The translations under genes were made by a program, and so were the position numbers. From Streptomyces griseus (lineage in GTDB: Bacteria; Bdellovibrionota; Bdellovibrionia; Bdellovibrionales; Bdellovibrionaceae), in assembly GCA_943330705.2 (NCBI GenBank), contig CALQIT020000015.1, forward strand, positions 1 to 43,918: 43,918 nt of DNA. The letters run 5' to 3'. Within the stretch, counting starts at the first letter, position 1. Every line of letters begins with the position of its first letter. Under the pieces are notes generated by a model that was given only the letters and a program-made list of their open reading frames with translations, did not search any database and was not told where the DNA came from. Shown one piece after another: positions 35,215-43,848 of this stretch.

Positions 35215-35629
35215 TGACTGGCGAATTTTCGCTTTTGGTTCAGCTATATTTGCCGCTCTAACCGCTATCTTCGGAAAAATCGGCGTTACTTCGATGAATT
35301 CAAACCTTGCGACTTTCTTCAGAACGATAGTTATCCTTGTAGTAACTGCTGCAATAATCTCGTTTCGAAAGGAATGGCGGCCCCCGGAATCCTTAGATTC
35401 AAGGTCTCTCGCATTTCTTGCTTTATCAGGTATTGCCACTGGAGCATCGTGGCTTTGCTATTATCGGGCGTTGCAACTTGGACCTGCGTCGAAGGTGGCT
35501 CCAGTTGATAAATTGAGTGTGGTCCTCGTGATTATACTCGCGATCTTATTTTTGGGAGAACAGGCAACGTTAAAAACTATTCTCGGCGGATTATTGATCG
35601 TCGCTGGATCGATCATTTTGGCGATTTGA
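35204..35629 (+). CDS. Short EamA-family membrane protein
   Basis: A 141-residue protein with five helices, equal to one EamA unit of the drug/metabolite transporter superfamily (COG2510 type). ALTAIFGKIGVTSMNSNLAT, the middle GIATGASWLCYYRALQLGPA and the end LGEQATLKTILGGLLIVAGS are typical. Such half-size proteins probably dimerise; the substrate is unknown. AGGAGGG lies 7 bases before the ATG, inside the end of the PAP2 fragment. Confidence 0.87.
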   Translation: MQFNDWRIFAFGSAIFAALTAIFGKIGVTSMNSNLATFFRTIVILVVTAAIISFRKEWRPPESLDSRSLAFLALSGIATGASWLCYYRALQLGPASKVAPVDKLSVVLVIILAILFLGEQATLKTILGGLLIVAGSIILAI

Positions 35630-35646
35630 TACTGGTCGTGAATTAA

Positions 35647-35910
35647 CTAATCAATGGCAATAAGCTTGAACTTAGACAGCAGCACTTGCTTCTGCGCAAC
35701 CGAGAAGATTTAAAGAATTTTGAGAAGCTTGAGATGGATAAGTTTTTAGAAAAGCATCCCGATCTTGAAGAGCTCGATTTCTACAAAGAAAGGTTGCGGA
35801 TATTTTATAAATTCAGAAACCATCGACAATCCCGAAGACTGCTAGAGTTGTTTATTTGCGATCTCGAAAAGTCCTTCAGCGAAGAGCGAAAGGGTTTAGA
35901 AACTTCGTAA
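35647..35910 (+). mobile_element. ISL3-like transposase C-terminal remnant
   Basis: An open frame after TAA at 35644 reading HLLLRNREDLKNFEKLEMDK, then HPDLEELDFYKERLRIFYKF and a Leu-rich end. LLLRNREDL and the downstream Y-x-x-(K/L)-E-x-(L/F) region resemble the C-terminal part of ISL3-family transposases (WLLLKNPENL, KEELR). There is no DDE core, no start and no terminal inverted repeats seen, so this is a dead fragment of about 85 residues. Confidence 0.55.
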
Positions 35911-36003
35911 ACTATCGGTTGAAGACTTTAAATGTTTGTTTTTATTGAAATGCGCGACGTGATAAACAGTTAAGTGAGAAGCGCCCCTACTTCTCGAAGG
36001 TTA

Positions 36004-36068
36004 AAAAATTGGTTGCGGGGGCCGGATTTGAACCGACGACCTTCGGGTTATGAGCCCGACGTGCTACC
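36004..36068 (-). repeat. Displaced tRNA-fMet 3' fragment (left attachment site)
   Basis: Bases 36010-36068 equal the last 59 nt of the fMet gene including CCA, with one mismatch at 36062 (T for A). The T arm, variable loop and anticodon arm with CAT are kept; the 5' acceptor strand and most of the D arm are missing, so it cannot fold into tRNA. Bases 36069-36179 to the right hold no gene I can name; 35911-36003 to the left are also empty. Confidence 0.93.
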
Positions 36069-36179
36069 GGTTTGGAACAAAATAGAGCTTGGTGGTTTGT
36101 TTGTTGAGCTCTGCTTTGTATGCGCCGCATAAATGAGAAAATTCTGGTGATGCCTTCCTTGAAGAATTTTTATCAATGT

Positions 36180-36208
36180 TTGACCGGCTAACTTGTTAGC
36201 TATTTACT
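36180..36208 (+). promoter_or_regulatory. Predicted MNT/HEPN promoter with internal palindrome
   Basis: TTGACC (36180-36185), 17-base spacer, TTTACT (36203-36208). The spacer contains GCTAAC-TT-GTTAGC (36187-36200), a perfect inverted repeat placed where a repressor would block polymerase. The start GTG at 36216 would be almost leaderless. Confidence 0.5.
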
Positions 36209-36215
36209 CAAAGCT

Positions 36216-36539
36216 GTGCAGACTAAAGACGACAAACTTCATTTGATCACCAAGGCCCTGAAAAGAGAGTTCAAGCCGTTGAGATTATTTTTGTATGGTT
36301 CAAGGGTCACCGGCACGGCTGGCGAAGGCTCCGACTATGACTTTGTCATGGTGCTACAGGAATTTGATTCTAAGAATCGACTCTCCTTGCAATTTGATAT
36401 TGCTAACAGGTATCGCAAAACATTCGGAGAAGTGGTGCAGGTCTGGGCTTATTCGGCGGAAGAATTTGCATTTAGAAAAGATGACTTTAGTTCAATACCA
36501 GAGGTTGCAGTCAACACCGGCCGAGAAATTGAACTATGA
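36216..36539 (+). CDS. MNT-type minimal nucleotidyltransferase
   Basis: A 107-residue minimal nucleotidyltransferase. The motif GSRVTGTAGEGSDYD gives G28 S29-x10-D40-x-D42, the metal and nucleotide site. MNT proteins in MNT/HEPN pairs are antitoxins, some of which AMPylate the HEPN toxin. A third acidic residue expected on the later strand is not clear: the strand reads EVVQVWAYS. Start is GTG. It overlaps the HEPN gene by four bases (ATGA). Its location in a tRNA island agrees with a mobile toxin-antitoxin module. Confidence 0.9.
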   Translation: MQTKDDKLHLITKALKREFKPLRLFLYGSRVTGTAGEGSDYDFVMVLQEFDSKNRLSLQFDIANRYRKTFGEVVQVWAYSAEEFAFRKDDFSSIPEVAVNTGREIEL

Positions 36540-36940
36540 GTAAGTTTACCTATACTTGGCAGCTTTGGTTCAATAAAGCCGCAAAGGATTTGCGAACGGC
36601 TAGGGCTTTGCTCGATCTCAACGAAAATGATTATCTGGAGAACGCCATTTTCCTGTGTCAGCAGGGGGCAGAGAAATCAATCAAGGGATATTTAGCCAAA
36701 CACAAAATCAGGTTCAAAAAAACTCACGATATTAAATTTCTTGTCGATCTTCTCGAAAACCTAAACCCGGACCTTGCCGAATCCCTAAGGCCAGCAGAAA
36801 TTCTATCAACCTACGCTGTAGCCGTGAGGTATCCAGAAGAAGTCGAAGCGACTGAACCCCTCGTCATTGACAGAGATCTGACTGAAGGAGCTTTTAAGAT
36901 CGCCAGTTGGGCTTTCAAAGAATTGACGGTTCAAGTCTGA
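36536..36940 (+). CDS. HEPN-domain protein, partner of the MNT protein
   Basis: A 134-residue all-helical HEPN protein. WFNKAAKDLRTARALLDLNE, AIFLCQQGAEKSIKGYLAKH and KKTHDIKFLVDLLENL are the usual helices, ending with AVAVRYPEE. HEPN toxins are RNases with an R-x(4-6)-H motif. Here R59-x4-H64 (RFKKTH) has that spacing but lies in the inter-helix loop before HDI, not at the usual last-helix position, and R99-Y-P lacks a following His, so RNase activity is uncertain. The gene order, MNT first, is the reverse of the Shewanella HepT-MntA pair. Confidence 0.88.
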   Translation: MSKFTYTWQLWFNKAAKDLRTARALLDLNENDYLENAIFLCQQGAEKSIKGYLAKHKIRFKKTHDIKFLVDLLENLNPDLAESLRPAEILSTYAVAVRYPEEVEATEPLVIDRDLTEGAFKIASWAFKELTVQV

Positions 36941-36951
36941 TTGCGGTCTGA

Positions 36952-37062
36952 CTAAGAATTTGAAGATCCACAGGCGGCGGTCTTTGCGTGCGCAACTGCT
37001 TGCTCTAGTTCATCAGCGATTTGGTCCAAATGCCTAGCTTGAGTTTCTAATTTTTCATTCAT
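36952..37062 (-). CDS. Small ORF overlapping the hydrolase 3' end
   Basis: A 36-residue frame MNEKLETQARHLDQIADELE followed by QAVAHAKTAACGSSNS. It is helical and acidic with one Cys. Its ATG lies 8 bases inside the hydrolase gene behind a GGGTGA site, an arrangement typical of coupled genes. It is short and without known homologues, so it stays tentative. Confidence 0.4.
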   Translation of the reverse strand: MNEKLETQARHLDQIADELEQAVAHAKTAACGSSNS

Positions 37063-38089
37063 TGATTTTCACCCATGATTGGATCGCCGAAGTAATTTTA
37101 GGGGATAGCGGAGCAAATATTTTGGATTTCTTCATGCCCACCATGGCTTGAAGACTCATTTTTTTATCGGCCTGATCTGACATGAGGTGATCTACTTTTT
37201 CGAGCAGCTTGAAAGAGAAATTCTTATTGGACTCCAACCGTCCTTTTGCACGTTGGAACTCACTCGGATCAATAATAAAATCTGAACTACCTTGTAAGAC
37301 CAGCGTCTTTGATTTGACCTTGGCTAGTTCATCCAATGGTTCAATTTTGAGAAGTTCTTCGAGATATTTCTCCTGCGTGCCATCGACGATGTTAGCGCCT
37401 TCCTCTGTCGTACAAAGCGCTTTATACCTGTCACATTTGAAGTTGCCGTCTTTAACGTCATGAAGAGCCTTCATCATTGGCTCAATTTCTTTTTTTGCTT
37501 CAACTGGCGTTCTTCCCGTCAGCGCGAGAATTTCAAGATTCTGTTCCTCAAGGATATTTAGAAAAGTTTGATACCCGCCCGCAAAAAGAATGAGGCCGAT
37601 GACAGCATTTTTTTGCGCGAGGAGTGTTGCGTGAAGACATCCGATACTCTGACCAAAGAGGAAAAGCTTCTTTGCATCGACGGTTTTGTAGGACTTGAGA
37701 AAATCAAGGGCCGACTGAGCGTCTTTATTATCGGTCCAAAAGGTCGACTTTGCCCATGACCCATTTTTCGCGTTGGATGCAGAGCCACGCTTACTATATG
37801 TCATCACGAAAAGTCCGCGATCACTGAGGTCTTTTGCAAGTTGAAAGAAGGGCGATGATTCAAGTTCTTCTTCAAAATGCGATTTGCCAGAGCCTTCTAC
37901 CAACAGAATGGCGGGGCTTGTCTTAGCGCCTGAAGCAGGTTCATAAATACGAGCGTTAAGTTTCGTGCCATCAGCCGTTGGGAACACCACTTTGCTAAAT
38001 GCCGCGTGTACGGTTGGACTCAATGCCATAATCAAAACTCCAGCCAAAAGCGGAAGTCCTGCTTTTAATTTTCGAGAGAATGTTCCCAA
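37055..38089 (-). CDS. Secreted alpha/beta hydrolase
   Basis: A 344-residue exported hydrolase. TTG at 38089 lies 4-5 bases after GGAGGT and gives a signal peptide (SRKLKAGLPLLAGVLIMALS, cleavage after VHA). The nucleophile elbow is GQSIG (LFLFGQSIGCLHA), the acid probably Asp in LQGSSDFIIDP and the base His in EKVDHLM, with the oxyanion loop LLVEGSGKSH. It resembles BAAT/DUF-type esterases or peptidases; the substrate is unknown. It lies inside the island, facing the HEPN gene. Two cysteines (KCDRYKALC) may form a disulfide. Confidence 0.87.
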   Translation of the reverse strand: MGTFSRKLKAGLPLLAGVLIMALSPTVHAAFSKVVFPTADGTKLNARIYEPASGAKTSPAILLVEGSGKSHFEEELESSPFFQLAKDLSDRGLFVMTYSKRGSASNAKNGSWAKSTFWTDNKDAQSALDFLKSYKTVDAKKLFLFGQSIGCLHATLLAQKNAVIGLILFAGGYQTFLNILEEQNLEILALTGRTPVEAKKEIEPMMKALHDVKDGNFKCDRYKALCTTEEGANIVDGTQEKYLEELLKIEPLDELAKVKSKTLVLQGSSDFIIDPSEFQRAKGRLESNKNFSFKLLEKVDHLMSDQADKKMSLQAMVGMKKSKIFAPLSPKITSAIQSWVKINE

Positions 38090-38248
38090 GATGACCTCCA
38101 AATAAATTCAGTGCTTTCGACTCCCCATTGAGGGTCGGCCATTGTGTTTTATTTGGTTTTGAACTTTTGTACTTTTAGTGAAGGTCGATTCGTTTTTCAG
38201 AATCATTTTTACTTGTGATTTCGATGTCTTACCAATTCTCGTAGGTAC

Positions 38249-38331
<83 letters not shown>

Positions 38332-38426
38332 ACAGATCATCTGCGAATTGAAGGCCGAAGTTATATAGATGGAAGCGTCTTGTCAACATGGCTTCCGTAT
38401 TTTTCAAATTAATCGCCTTGAAATCC

Positions 38427-38648
38427 TCAGTTTGCGGTTGGCGTTAGCAAAGACGCCTCGAAATTGTGCAAATTCGGCGTACACGGCCGTTTTGTATTCA
38501 TGCTCGGATAGAATTCTCTAAATGTCGCTTGCTGAAAGAAATTGTTACCCGGTTTGTCATCAGTTTGGATTTTAAAACTGGTTCGTAGTGACTGACCATC
38601 ACCGCCGCCCACGAAGTTATAGGCCCTATGAACTAAGCCACAAGCCAT
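38427..38648 (-). CDS. Hypothetical protein, 73 residues, possibly a remnant
   Basis: MACGLVHRAYNFVGGGDGQS then FKIQTDDKPGNNFFQQATFR, ending SLLTPTAN. It has no signal peptide and no clear ribosome site. The composition looks coding, and the internal-start look suggests a C-terminal piece of a larger exported or surface protein. It lies just upstream of the tRNA gene. The rest of 38332-38839 shows no gene or hairpin I can support. Confidence 0.35.
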   Translation of the reverse strand: MACGLVHRAYNFVGGGDGQSLRTSFKIQTDDKPGNNFFQQATFREFYPSMNTKRPCTPNLHNFEASLLTPTAN

Positions 38649-38839
38649 CGTTTAACGAAATCTAAGAAAACATAGTCAGCTCTAATGCAGAGCAAAAGTA
38701 TTTAGAAATTATCACGGGTCAGGTGGTTTTCCAGTGACAGTCTTGCTCATGGCAAGATATCTGGGCGGCTCTCGATATAAGCTTCGAATTGGCGACGCGT
38801 TTCTACAGGGCCCCGTAAGGCTCTACTACGAGGTAATGA

Positions 38840-39757
38840 ATGCAATGTTTCAAGTTGGTAATGTTCTTGTTGGCGATTTGCAGCTTCTCTGATGCAAGTT
38901 CTGTCGAAGCTCAAAGTCAGATCCGGCGGCCAGCCCCCCGTCTTGTCAGAAGCTCGCTGGAAACAACGCAAAATGCCTATTATGGCCGAGAGTTCTACGA
39001 GAAAATTAATAACGGTTCTCGGGACTTGCCTCTGAAATCCATGTTGAAAAATATCCTGACTGCAAATCATATAAAAGTAACTGACGACTTTGATCAAATT
39101 CTTACGGAATCCTGCAGCTCAAGGCCAGGTTGTTATCGTCATCGAGCAATCGGATACGACAATGCCCGACTTTTTTTAATGGGTTACTACTATCTCGTGC
39201 AAACTTCTACCGGCTATGGGGTGCGCGAAGTCTATTGTGGTCGCATTTATAGCCAATCCGAATTTGGCAATGAGCCACCAGCCCCGCAAAAAATACCCAA
39301 CGGAAACATAGTCAATACCGAGCACACATGGCCGCAGTCGCGGTTCAACCCAAAGGCCTCGATCGAAGAACAAAAATCCGACCTGCATCATCTATTCCCG
39401 ACAGACTCGCAGCTCAATTCGGTTCGCGGAAATCACGAATTCGGACAAGTGACCATGGTCACTGAAAAGTTGCGCTGTAGTGCCTCGAAAGCAGGGCACT
39501 CAAAAGCAAATTCCGGCATTGTTTTTGAACCGCCCGATGCACACAAAGGCAATGCCGCCCGGGCAATTTTCTACTTTTCGACCCGTTACAACTTGCCGAT
39601 TTCACTAGCCGAAGAAACCGTCCTTAAAAGTTGGAATCAGCTTGATCCCGTAGACCAAGAAGAACTAACTCGCAATGATGCTATCTTTAAAGTCGAAGGA
39701 TCCCGCAACCCCTATGTTGACTATTCAGAACTTGCTGATCGCATCAGCGATTTCTAG
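38840..39757 (+). CDS. Secreted endonuclease I (EndA/NucM family)
   Basis: A 305-residue exported nuclease. Signal peptide MQCFKLVMFLLAICSFSDAS. The beta-beta-alpha metal site is NTEHTWPQSRF with DLHHLFPTDSQLNSVRGNHE, and the late FEPPDAHKGNAARAIFYF is the family hallmark. It cuts DNA and RNA without sequence preference, probably for nutrients; in a predator it could digest prey nucleic acid. Cysteines near CSSRPGC and CGR may form disulfides. GAGG lies 6 bases upstream of the ATG. Confidence 0.94.
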   Translation: MQCFKLVMFLLAICSFSDASSVEAQSQIRRPAPRLVRSSLETTQNAYYGREFYEKINNGSRDLPLKSMLKNILTANHIKVTDDFDQILTESCSSRPGCYRHRAIGYDNARLFLMGYYYLVQTSTGYGVREVYCGRIYSQSEFGNEPPAPQKIPNGNIVNTEHTWPQSRFNPKASIEEQKSDLHHLFPTDSQLNSVRGNHEFGQVTMVTEKLRCSASKAGHSKANSGIVFEPPDAHKGNAARAIFYFSTRYNLPISLAEETVLKSWNQLDPVDQEELTRNDAIFKVEGSRNPYVDYSELADRISDF

Positions 39758-39759
39758 TT

Positions 39760-40065
39760 ATGAAAAAGAAGCCCACAGCAGAAATCACCACACCAGAACT
39801 TAAAAGTGCCAGAAATGACATTGATAAAATAGACCGCCAAATTGCGCTTTTGGTTGGGCAAAGGCTGATAAAGACAAAACAAATTTTTCTTTTAAAAACG
39901 GCCTTGAAAATTAAACTAATCGATAGAAAAAGAGAAACCGCTGTTCAGAATACCTATTACAAGATTCTAAAGGCGAAAGCCACCCGCCCCTCAATTAAGG
40001 CCTTAGCGATTTCAATTGTTACCGTTAGCCCCTTGTATCCTAAAAAAATCACTAAGCAGCGCTAG
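39760..40065 (+). CDS. Chorismate-mutase-like protein (AroQ fold)
   Basis: A 101-residue helical protein starting 2 bases after the endonuclease stop. ARNDIDKIDRQIALLVGQRL then KTKQIFLLKTALKIKLIDRK and RETAVQ match the AroQ chorismate mutase helices: Arg18, Arg35, a Lys after the second helix and the D-x-x-RE motif. It would convert chorismate to prephenate in Phe/Tyr synthesis. It is very basic at the end, and the third-helix catalytic Gln is not clear, so reduced or altered activity is possible. The link with a nuclease operon is odd. Confidence 0.75.
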   Translation: MKKKPTAEITTPELKSARNDIDKIDRQIALLVGQRLIKTKQIFLLKTALKIKLIDRKRETAVQNTYYKILKAKATRPSIKALAISIVTVSPLYPKKITKQR

Positions 40066-40228
40066 GCCTTGCGCTAATTTTCCTCTAGGCCTCAGCCAGG
40101 GGTTAGAAAATCTAGCTAATTCCATTCCTTTTATGTAGTTTTTGCAAGCCTAAGCCCCCTTGAGCACTGACTCTGTTTACAGATCAATCCGCAGCAGTGT
40201 ACAAGCGTACTCACGAACAGGGCCCTCA

Positions 40229-42907
40229 ATGAAAAAAATAGGACTAAAACCAGAGCTTCTCCTTCCGGTCGGAAATCTTGAAATGATGATGGCGGCCATT
40301 CATAATGGCGCCGACGCTGTTTACATTGGATTTCCTGGCTTTAATGCTCGAGGCCGGACCACCGACTTTGCCATCAGGGACCTTCAGCTGATGATAGAAA
40401 CTTGTCACTTGTACGGCGTTAAAGTAAATCTAGCATTGAATATTCTAATTTTTGAAAACGAACTCCATGAGCTCGTTGACCGCTTGTCGCAGGTGTTACC
40501 ACTGATGCCTGATGCCCTCATTATTCAAGATTTGGGTTTAGTTCGTTTAATCCGCCAAATGGCACCCGAGCAAGTGATTCATGGCTCAACGCAAATGACA
40601 ATTTCAAATCATGAGGCCATTCGTCTGTTGGATGATTTGAATATTCGCCGTTTTGTTTTGGCTCGCGAAAACTCGGTTGGGGAAATTAAATCGATCATTG
40701 AAAATACCGACAAAGAAATTGAAGTTTTTGTCCACGGGGCGATTTGTGTCGCCTACTCAGGGCAGTGCTTGACCTCTGAAAGTATTGGTGGCCGCTCGGC
40801 AAATCGCGGTCAGTGCGCGCAAAGCTGCCGTTACAGCTATAAATTGTTTGTTGATGGGGAAGTCAAAGACTTAAAGGGCCGCGAATATCTGGTATCACCC
40901 CAAGATCTTTGCGGACTTGAACAGATTCCAGAACTTGTCGCCGCTGGGGTCTCTTGTTTTAAAATTGAGGGTCGCCTAAAGACGCCAGAGTATGTTGCTG
41001 CATGTGGGGATTCCTACAGCCAAGCTATTGCCGAGTGCTTGGTTTCAAAAGACCACCCGCTGGAATCAAGTGAAGATCTTCAAACTGATTTAAACTATGA
41101 AAGAAAGCAAAACTTAGCGACCACTTACTCCCGCGGATTTTTTAGCGGTTGGCTAGAGGGCGTCGATCATCAGAAACTGGTCGATGGATTTTTTAGTGGT
41201 CACCGTGGATACTTCATTGGGTCAGTGTGTGAAGTGAACAAAGATTCGCTGATTTTAGCCTGGGCCGACGAAGTGCCTTCTTTTGCTTTGATGCCCGGCC
41301 AAGGACTACTTTTCGCCCCGGCCAATAATGAGCTCAGCAAAAGCCAAGCGAACGAAAAAGACCATCGAATCGGGGGGCAGATCTACGCGGCCGAAAGAAT
41401 TTCGCCCAGGCATTGGAAGCTCTCATTCTCAAACTTGCTACGACTGGAGGCCTCGATTCTAGGGGCAAAGATTTACCTGAATCACAATCCAGCGCTGACG
41501 CAAAAGTTAAAATCCAGTTACACCGACAAGCAACAATTTAAAAAGATTCCGGTCCAAATGATACTCGTTTGCGAAGTCGGCGCCCCGATCCGTGCCCTTT
41601 TGACAGATGGGATAAATACCGTTTCCAGCGTGACCCAGGCCTCGCTGGAAGTTGCAAAAACCAAGGGCTTATCTTTTGAGTTTATCAAAGATGAAATGGG
41701 CTCGCTGGGTGGAACTATTTTTTCTTTGACGGATTTTAAGATTGAAGCGTCCTCATCGCCAGAAAACCAGGCTGTCTATATCCATCATAAAGAACTTAAA
41801 GAACTACGTCGGAATCTAAGTAGCCAACTCACAATAGTCCGTTCAACAAAAAGAGTTTCTGCCCCCAGCACGGCAATTGGTGAAATTCAGACGGCAAAAA
41901 CTTGGCTCCAATCCCGACCGCCTCTTGCTTTCGCTAAGCGGACTGCGAAAGATTCTGCCGCAACAAAGCTGGTCGTACTTTTACGCAATAAAGAACAAGT
42001 GCAAGACTTGCTGGCCGCACTTGAGGCCCGGTTGCTGGATCGCTCGGGACTGGATTCCGTCGTCCTCGATTTTGAATTTGGGCGGGACTTTTCGCTCAGT
42101 CTAGCGGCGCTTCAGAAGGCCGGGGTCTTTACCGGCATTGCAACAACGCGAATTCTAAAGCCAGGTGAGTACGGCAATCTCAAAGCCATCGCAAGCCTTA
42201 CCCCTGATTTTATTTTACTAAGAAATCTGGGGGCCCTCAGTTACTATACAACAGCATCAAGTGCTTCGCCCTTTATGGGTCAACTGCGCGGCGACTTTAG
42301 TTTGAATGTTACAAATCACTTAACGGCTGAGTACTTGCTTGCCAAAGGCCTTCATTCTGTTTGTCTGTCCTACGATTTAAATTCAAAGCAAATCGATCAA
42401 TTATTGCAAGCCGCAGGCACGAATCAGCTTCAGCTTTCTAATTTTGAAATCACCGCACATCAATATATGCCATCTTTTCATATGGAGCACTGTGTGTTCG
42501 CAGCTTTTCTGAGCAAGGGTTCAAGTTTTCGAGATTGCGGCAAGCCATGCGAAAAGCATCAGCTGAAACTTAAAGATCAGTTTGGCAATTGGCATCAGAT
42601 TAAGCCCGACCAAGAATGCAGAAACACCATGTATAATGCCAAAGCTCAGTCGGCGGCCCGTTTCGTTAGTGAATGGCAACGACATGGGATTGCAAGAATC
42701 CGCTTCGAAGCGCTTGATGAGCGCGGCACTATATTGATTGATAAGATTTCGGCCTACCAAGAATTGCTGTTGGGTTCTTTGCCCGCAGATACCCTGATCG
42801 CAAACTTGCAAGTTAGTGAAAAATGCGGCCTTTCAGATGAGTCTTTATCCCGCGATACGACCTTCGTCAGCCGAAAGAAAAATTCGTCGCCTTTTGTCCA
42901 GCCCTGA
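40229..42907 (+). CDS. U32 family protein (RlhA-like) with duplicated U32 domain
   Basis: An 892-residue protein. The N-terminal U32 barrel (KPELLLPVGNLEMMMAAIHN, VHGAICVAYSGQCLTS, GRSANRGQCAQSCR, CFKIEGRLKTPEYV) matches RlhA/YdcP. A DUF3656-like middle (about 390-580) follows, then a second U32-like part with MEHCVFAAFL, CGKPCEKHQL and CRNTMYNAKAQS. Conserved Cys in both parts could bind an iron-sulfur cluster. E. coli RlhA (about 650 residues) hydroxylates C2501 of 23S rRNA. Start ATG 40229 fits the family; TTG 40160 would add 23 residues. Confidence 0.9.
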   Translation: MKKIGLKPELLLPVGNLEMMMAAIHNGADAVYIGFPGFNARGRTTDFAIRDLQLMIETCHLYGVKVNLALNILIFENELHELVDRLSQVLPLMPDALIIQDLGLVRLIRQMAPEQVIHGSTQMTISNHEAIRLLDDLNIRRFVLARENSVGEIKSIIENTDKEIEVFVHGAICVAYSGQCLTSESIGGRSANRGQCAQSCRYSYKLFVDGEVKDLKGREYLVSPQDLCGLEQIPELVAAGVSCFKIEGRLKTPEYVAACGDSYSQAIAECLVSKDHPLESSEDLQTDLNYERKQNLATTYSRGFFSGWLEGVDHQKLVDGFFSGHRGYFIGSVCEVNKDSLILAWADEVPSFALMPGQGLLFAPANNELSKSQANEKDHRIGGQIYAAERISPRHWKLSFSNLLRLEASILGAKIYLNHNPALTQKLKSSYTDKQQFKKIPVQMILVCEVGAPIRALLTDGINTVSSVTQASLEVAKTKGLSFEFIKDEMGSLGGTIFSLTDFKIEASSSPENQAVYIHHKELKELRRNLSSQLTIVRSTKRVSAPSTAIGEIQTAKTWLQSRPPLAFAKRTAKDSAATKLVVLLRNKEQVQDLLAALEARLLDRSGLDSVVLDFEFGRDFSLSLAALQKAGVFTGIATTRILKPGEYGNLKAIASLTPDFILLRNLGALSYYTTASSASPFMGQLRGDFSLNVTNHLTAEYLLAKGLHSVCLSYDLNSKQIDQLLQAAGTNQLQLSNFEITAHQYMPSFHMEHCVFAAFLSKGSSFRDCGKPCEKHQLKLKDQFGNWHQIKPDQECRNTMYNAKAQSAARFVSEWQRHGIARIRFEALDERGTILIDKISAYQELLLGSLPADTLIANLQVSEKCGLSDESLSRDTTFVSRKKNSSPFVQP

Positions 42908-43031
42908 CCAGGACTGCGGATCCAACTATTGAGTGCGATGGATTCTGAAACTTTTCGCTTACTGGCATCGTCCTTAAATATCCCGATTCCACTGATTTGA
43001 GTTGTTGGCACAGCTATTTCGACAGACGCGA

Positions 43032-43637
43032 TTATTGGGCAGCAAGGTCAGAGACGATTTGCACATCTTTTATAAAAATTGTTTTCAAGATTCCAGGGAC
43101 CAGGGATAGATTCAAGACTGAGCCACCCACTTCCTCGCGCGAGTTGGCCAGTTTCCACTCCCGATCTTTTTCAATCAAATAGACAATTTTTTTACCCTGC
43201 GGAGTTGGAAAGATCCCTCGCTCGAATGAAATTTCAAGGCGATAAATCTTTGCAGTTTCTGCCGCGTAATCAATTCTTAGTTCTCCGGAAGATCCGCATC
43301 CCATTAAGCGAAAGGAACCTGCTGTAACCAGTCCTGAAACTAAGGGCGCTCCCGCAAACTCGATTCCCGTTATGCCTTCATCCGAAGACTTAATTTGAAA
43401 ATAAAGTGGAAGACCAGCGCCTTGTGTTGGAAGCGATACCTGGGTTCTCCTATTGGTTACTTCGCTATAGAACTCTCGGCAAAATGGGATCTTCGAATCA
43501 TGGACGACACTTATTTTACCTTCGCCTTCGCCTGCTCCGGCCATGGCTGGCCTGCGACTTTCGATTGCTTTATGGCTACAACCACCAAGCAACACAATCA
43601 AAATTGCTCCTGCGAAAGCTCCTTTTACCGTGTTCAT
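43032..43637 (-). CDS. Putative lipoprotein
   Basis: A 201-residue protein with a lipobox: MNTVKGAFAGAILIVLLGGC, so Cys20 should be lipidated, followed by SHKAIESRRPAMAG. The mature part is beta-rich (PLYFQIKSSDEGITGIEFAG, YRLEISFERGIFPTPQGKKI) with two further Cys. GGGAG precedes the ATG. I do not recognise the family. The gap 43638-43848 shows no gene. Confidence 0.82.
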   Translation of the reverse strand: MNTVKGAFAGAILIVLLGGCSHKAIESRRPAMAGAGEGEGKISVVHDSKIPFCREFYSEVTNRRTQVSLPTQGAGLPLYFQIKSSDEGITGIEFAGAPLVSGLVTAGSFRLMGCGSSGELRIDYAAETAKIYRLEISFERGIFPTPQGKKIVYLIEKDREWKLANSREEVGGSVLNLSLVPGILKTIFIKDVQIVSDLAAQ

Positions 43638-43848
43638 AGTTACTCCCGGTTATGTTTCAAAGTAACACTTTCTTAAACTTCAAAAAATCATGTTATTAAC
43701 AACTGGCCTTTTGCCCCGGAAAATTGAAATCAAAAAACTGGAAACTTAAGACCAGCTCTGACTGGCCCATAGTCAAGCAAAAGGACTAGTATTGATTTGC
43801 TAATTTGTATTCGCTAAAACTCGTGCCGACTGTGTCCGAAATAGCAGA

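Noticed and set aside
36010-36068. A second functional tRNA-Met
   Set aside because: The 5' acceptor strand and most of the D arm are missing, so it cannot fold.
36063-36188. Minus-strand 41-codon frame ending in the tRNA fragment, considered as an integrase remnant
   Set aside because: It contains no recognisable tyrosine-recombinase motif and is too short to judge.
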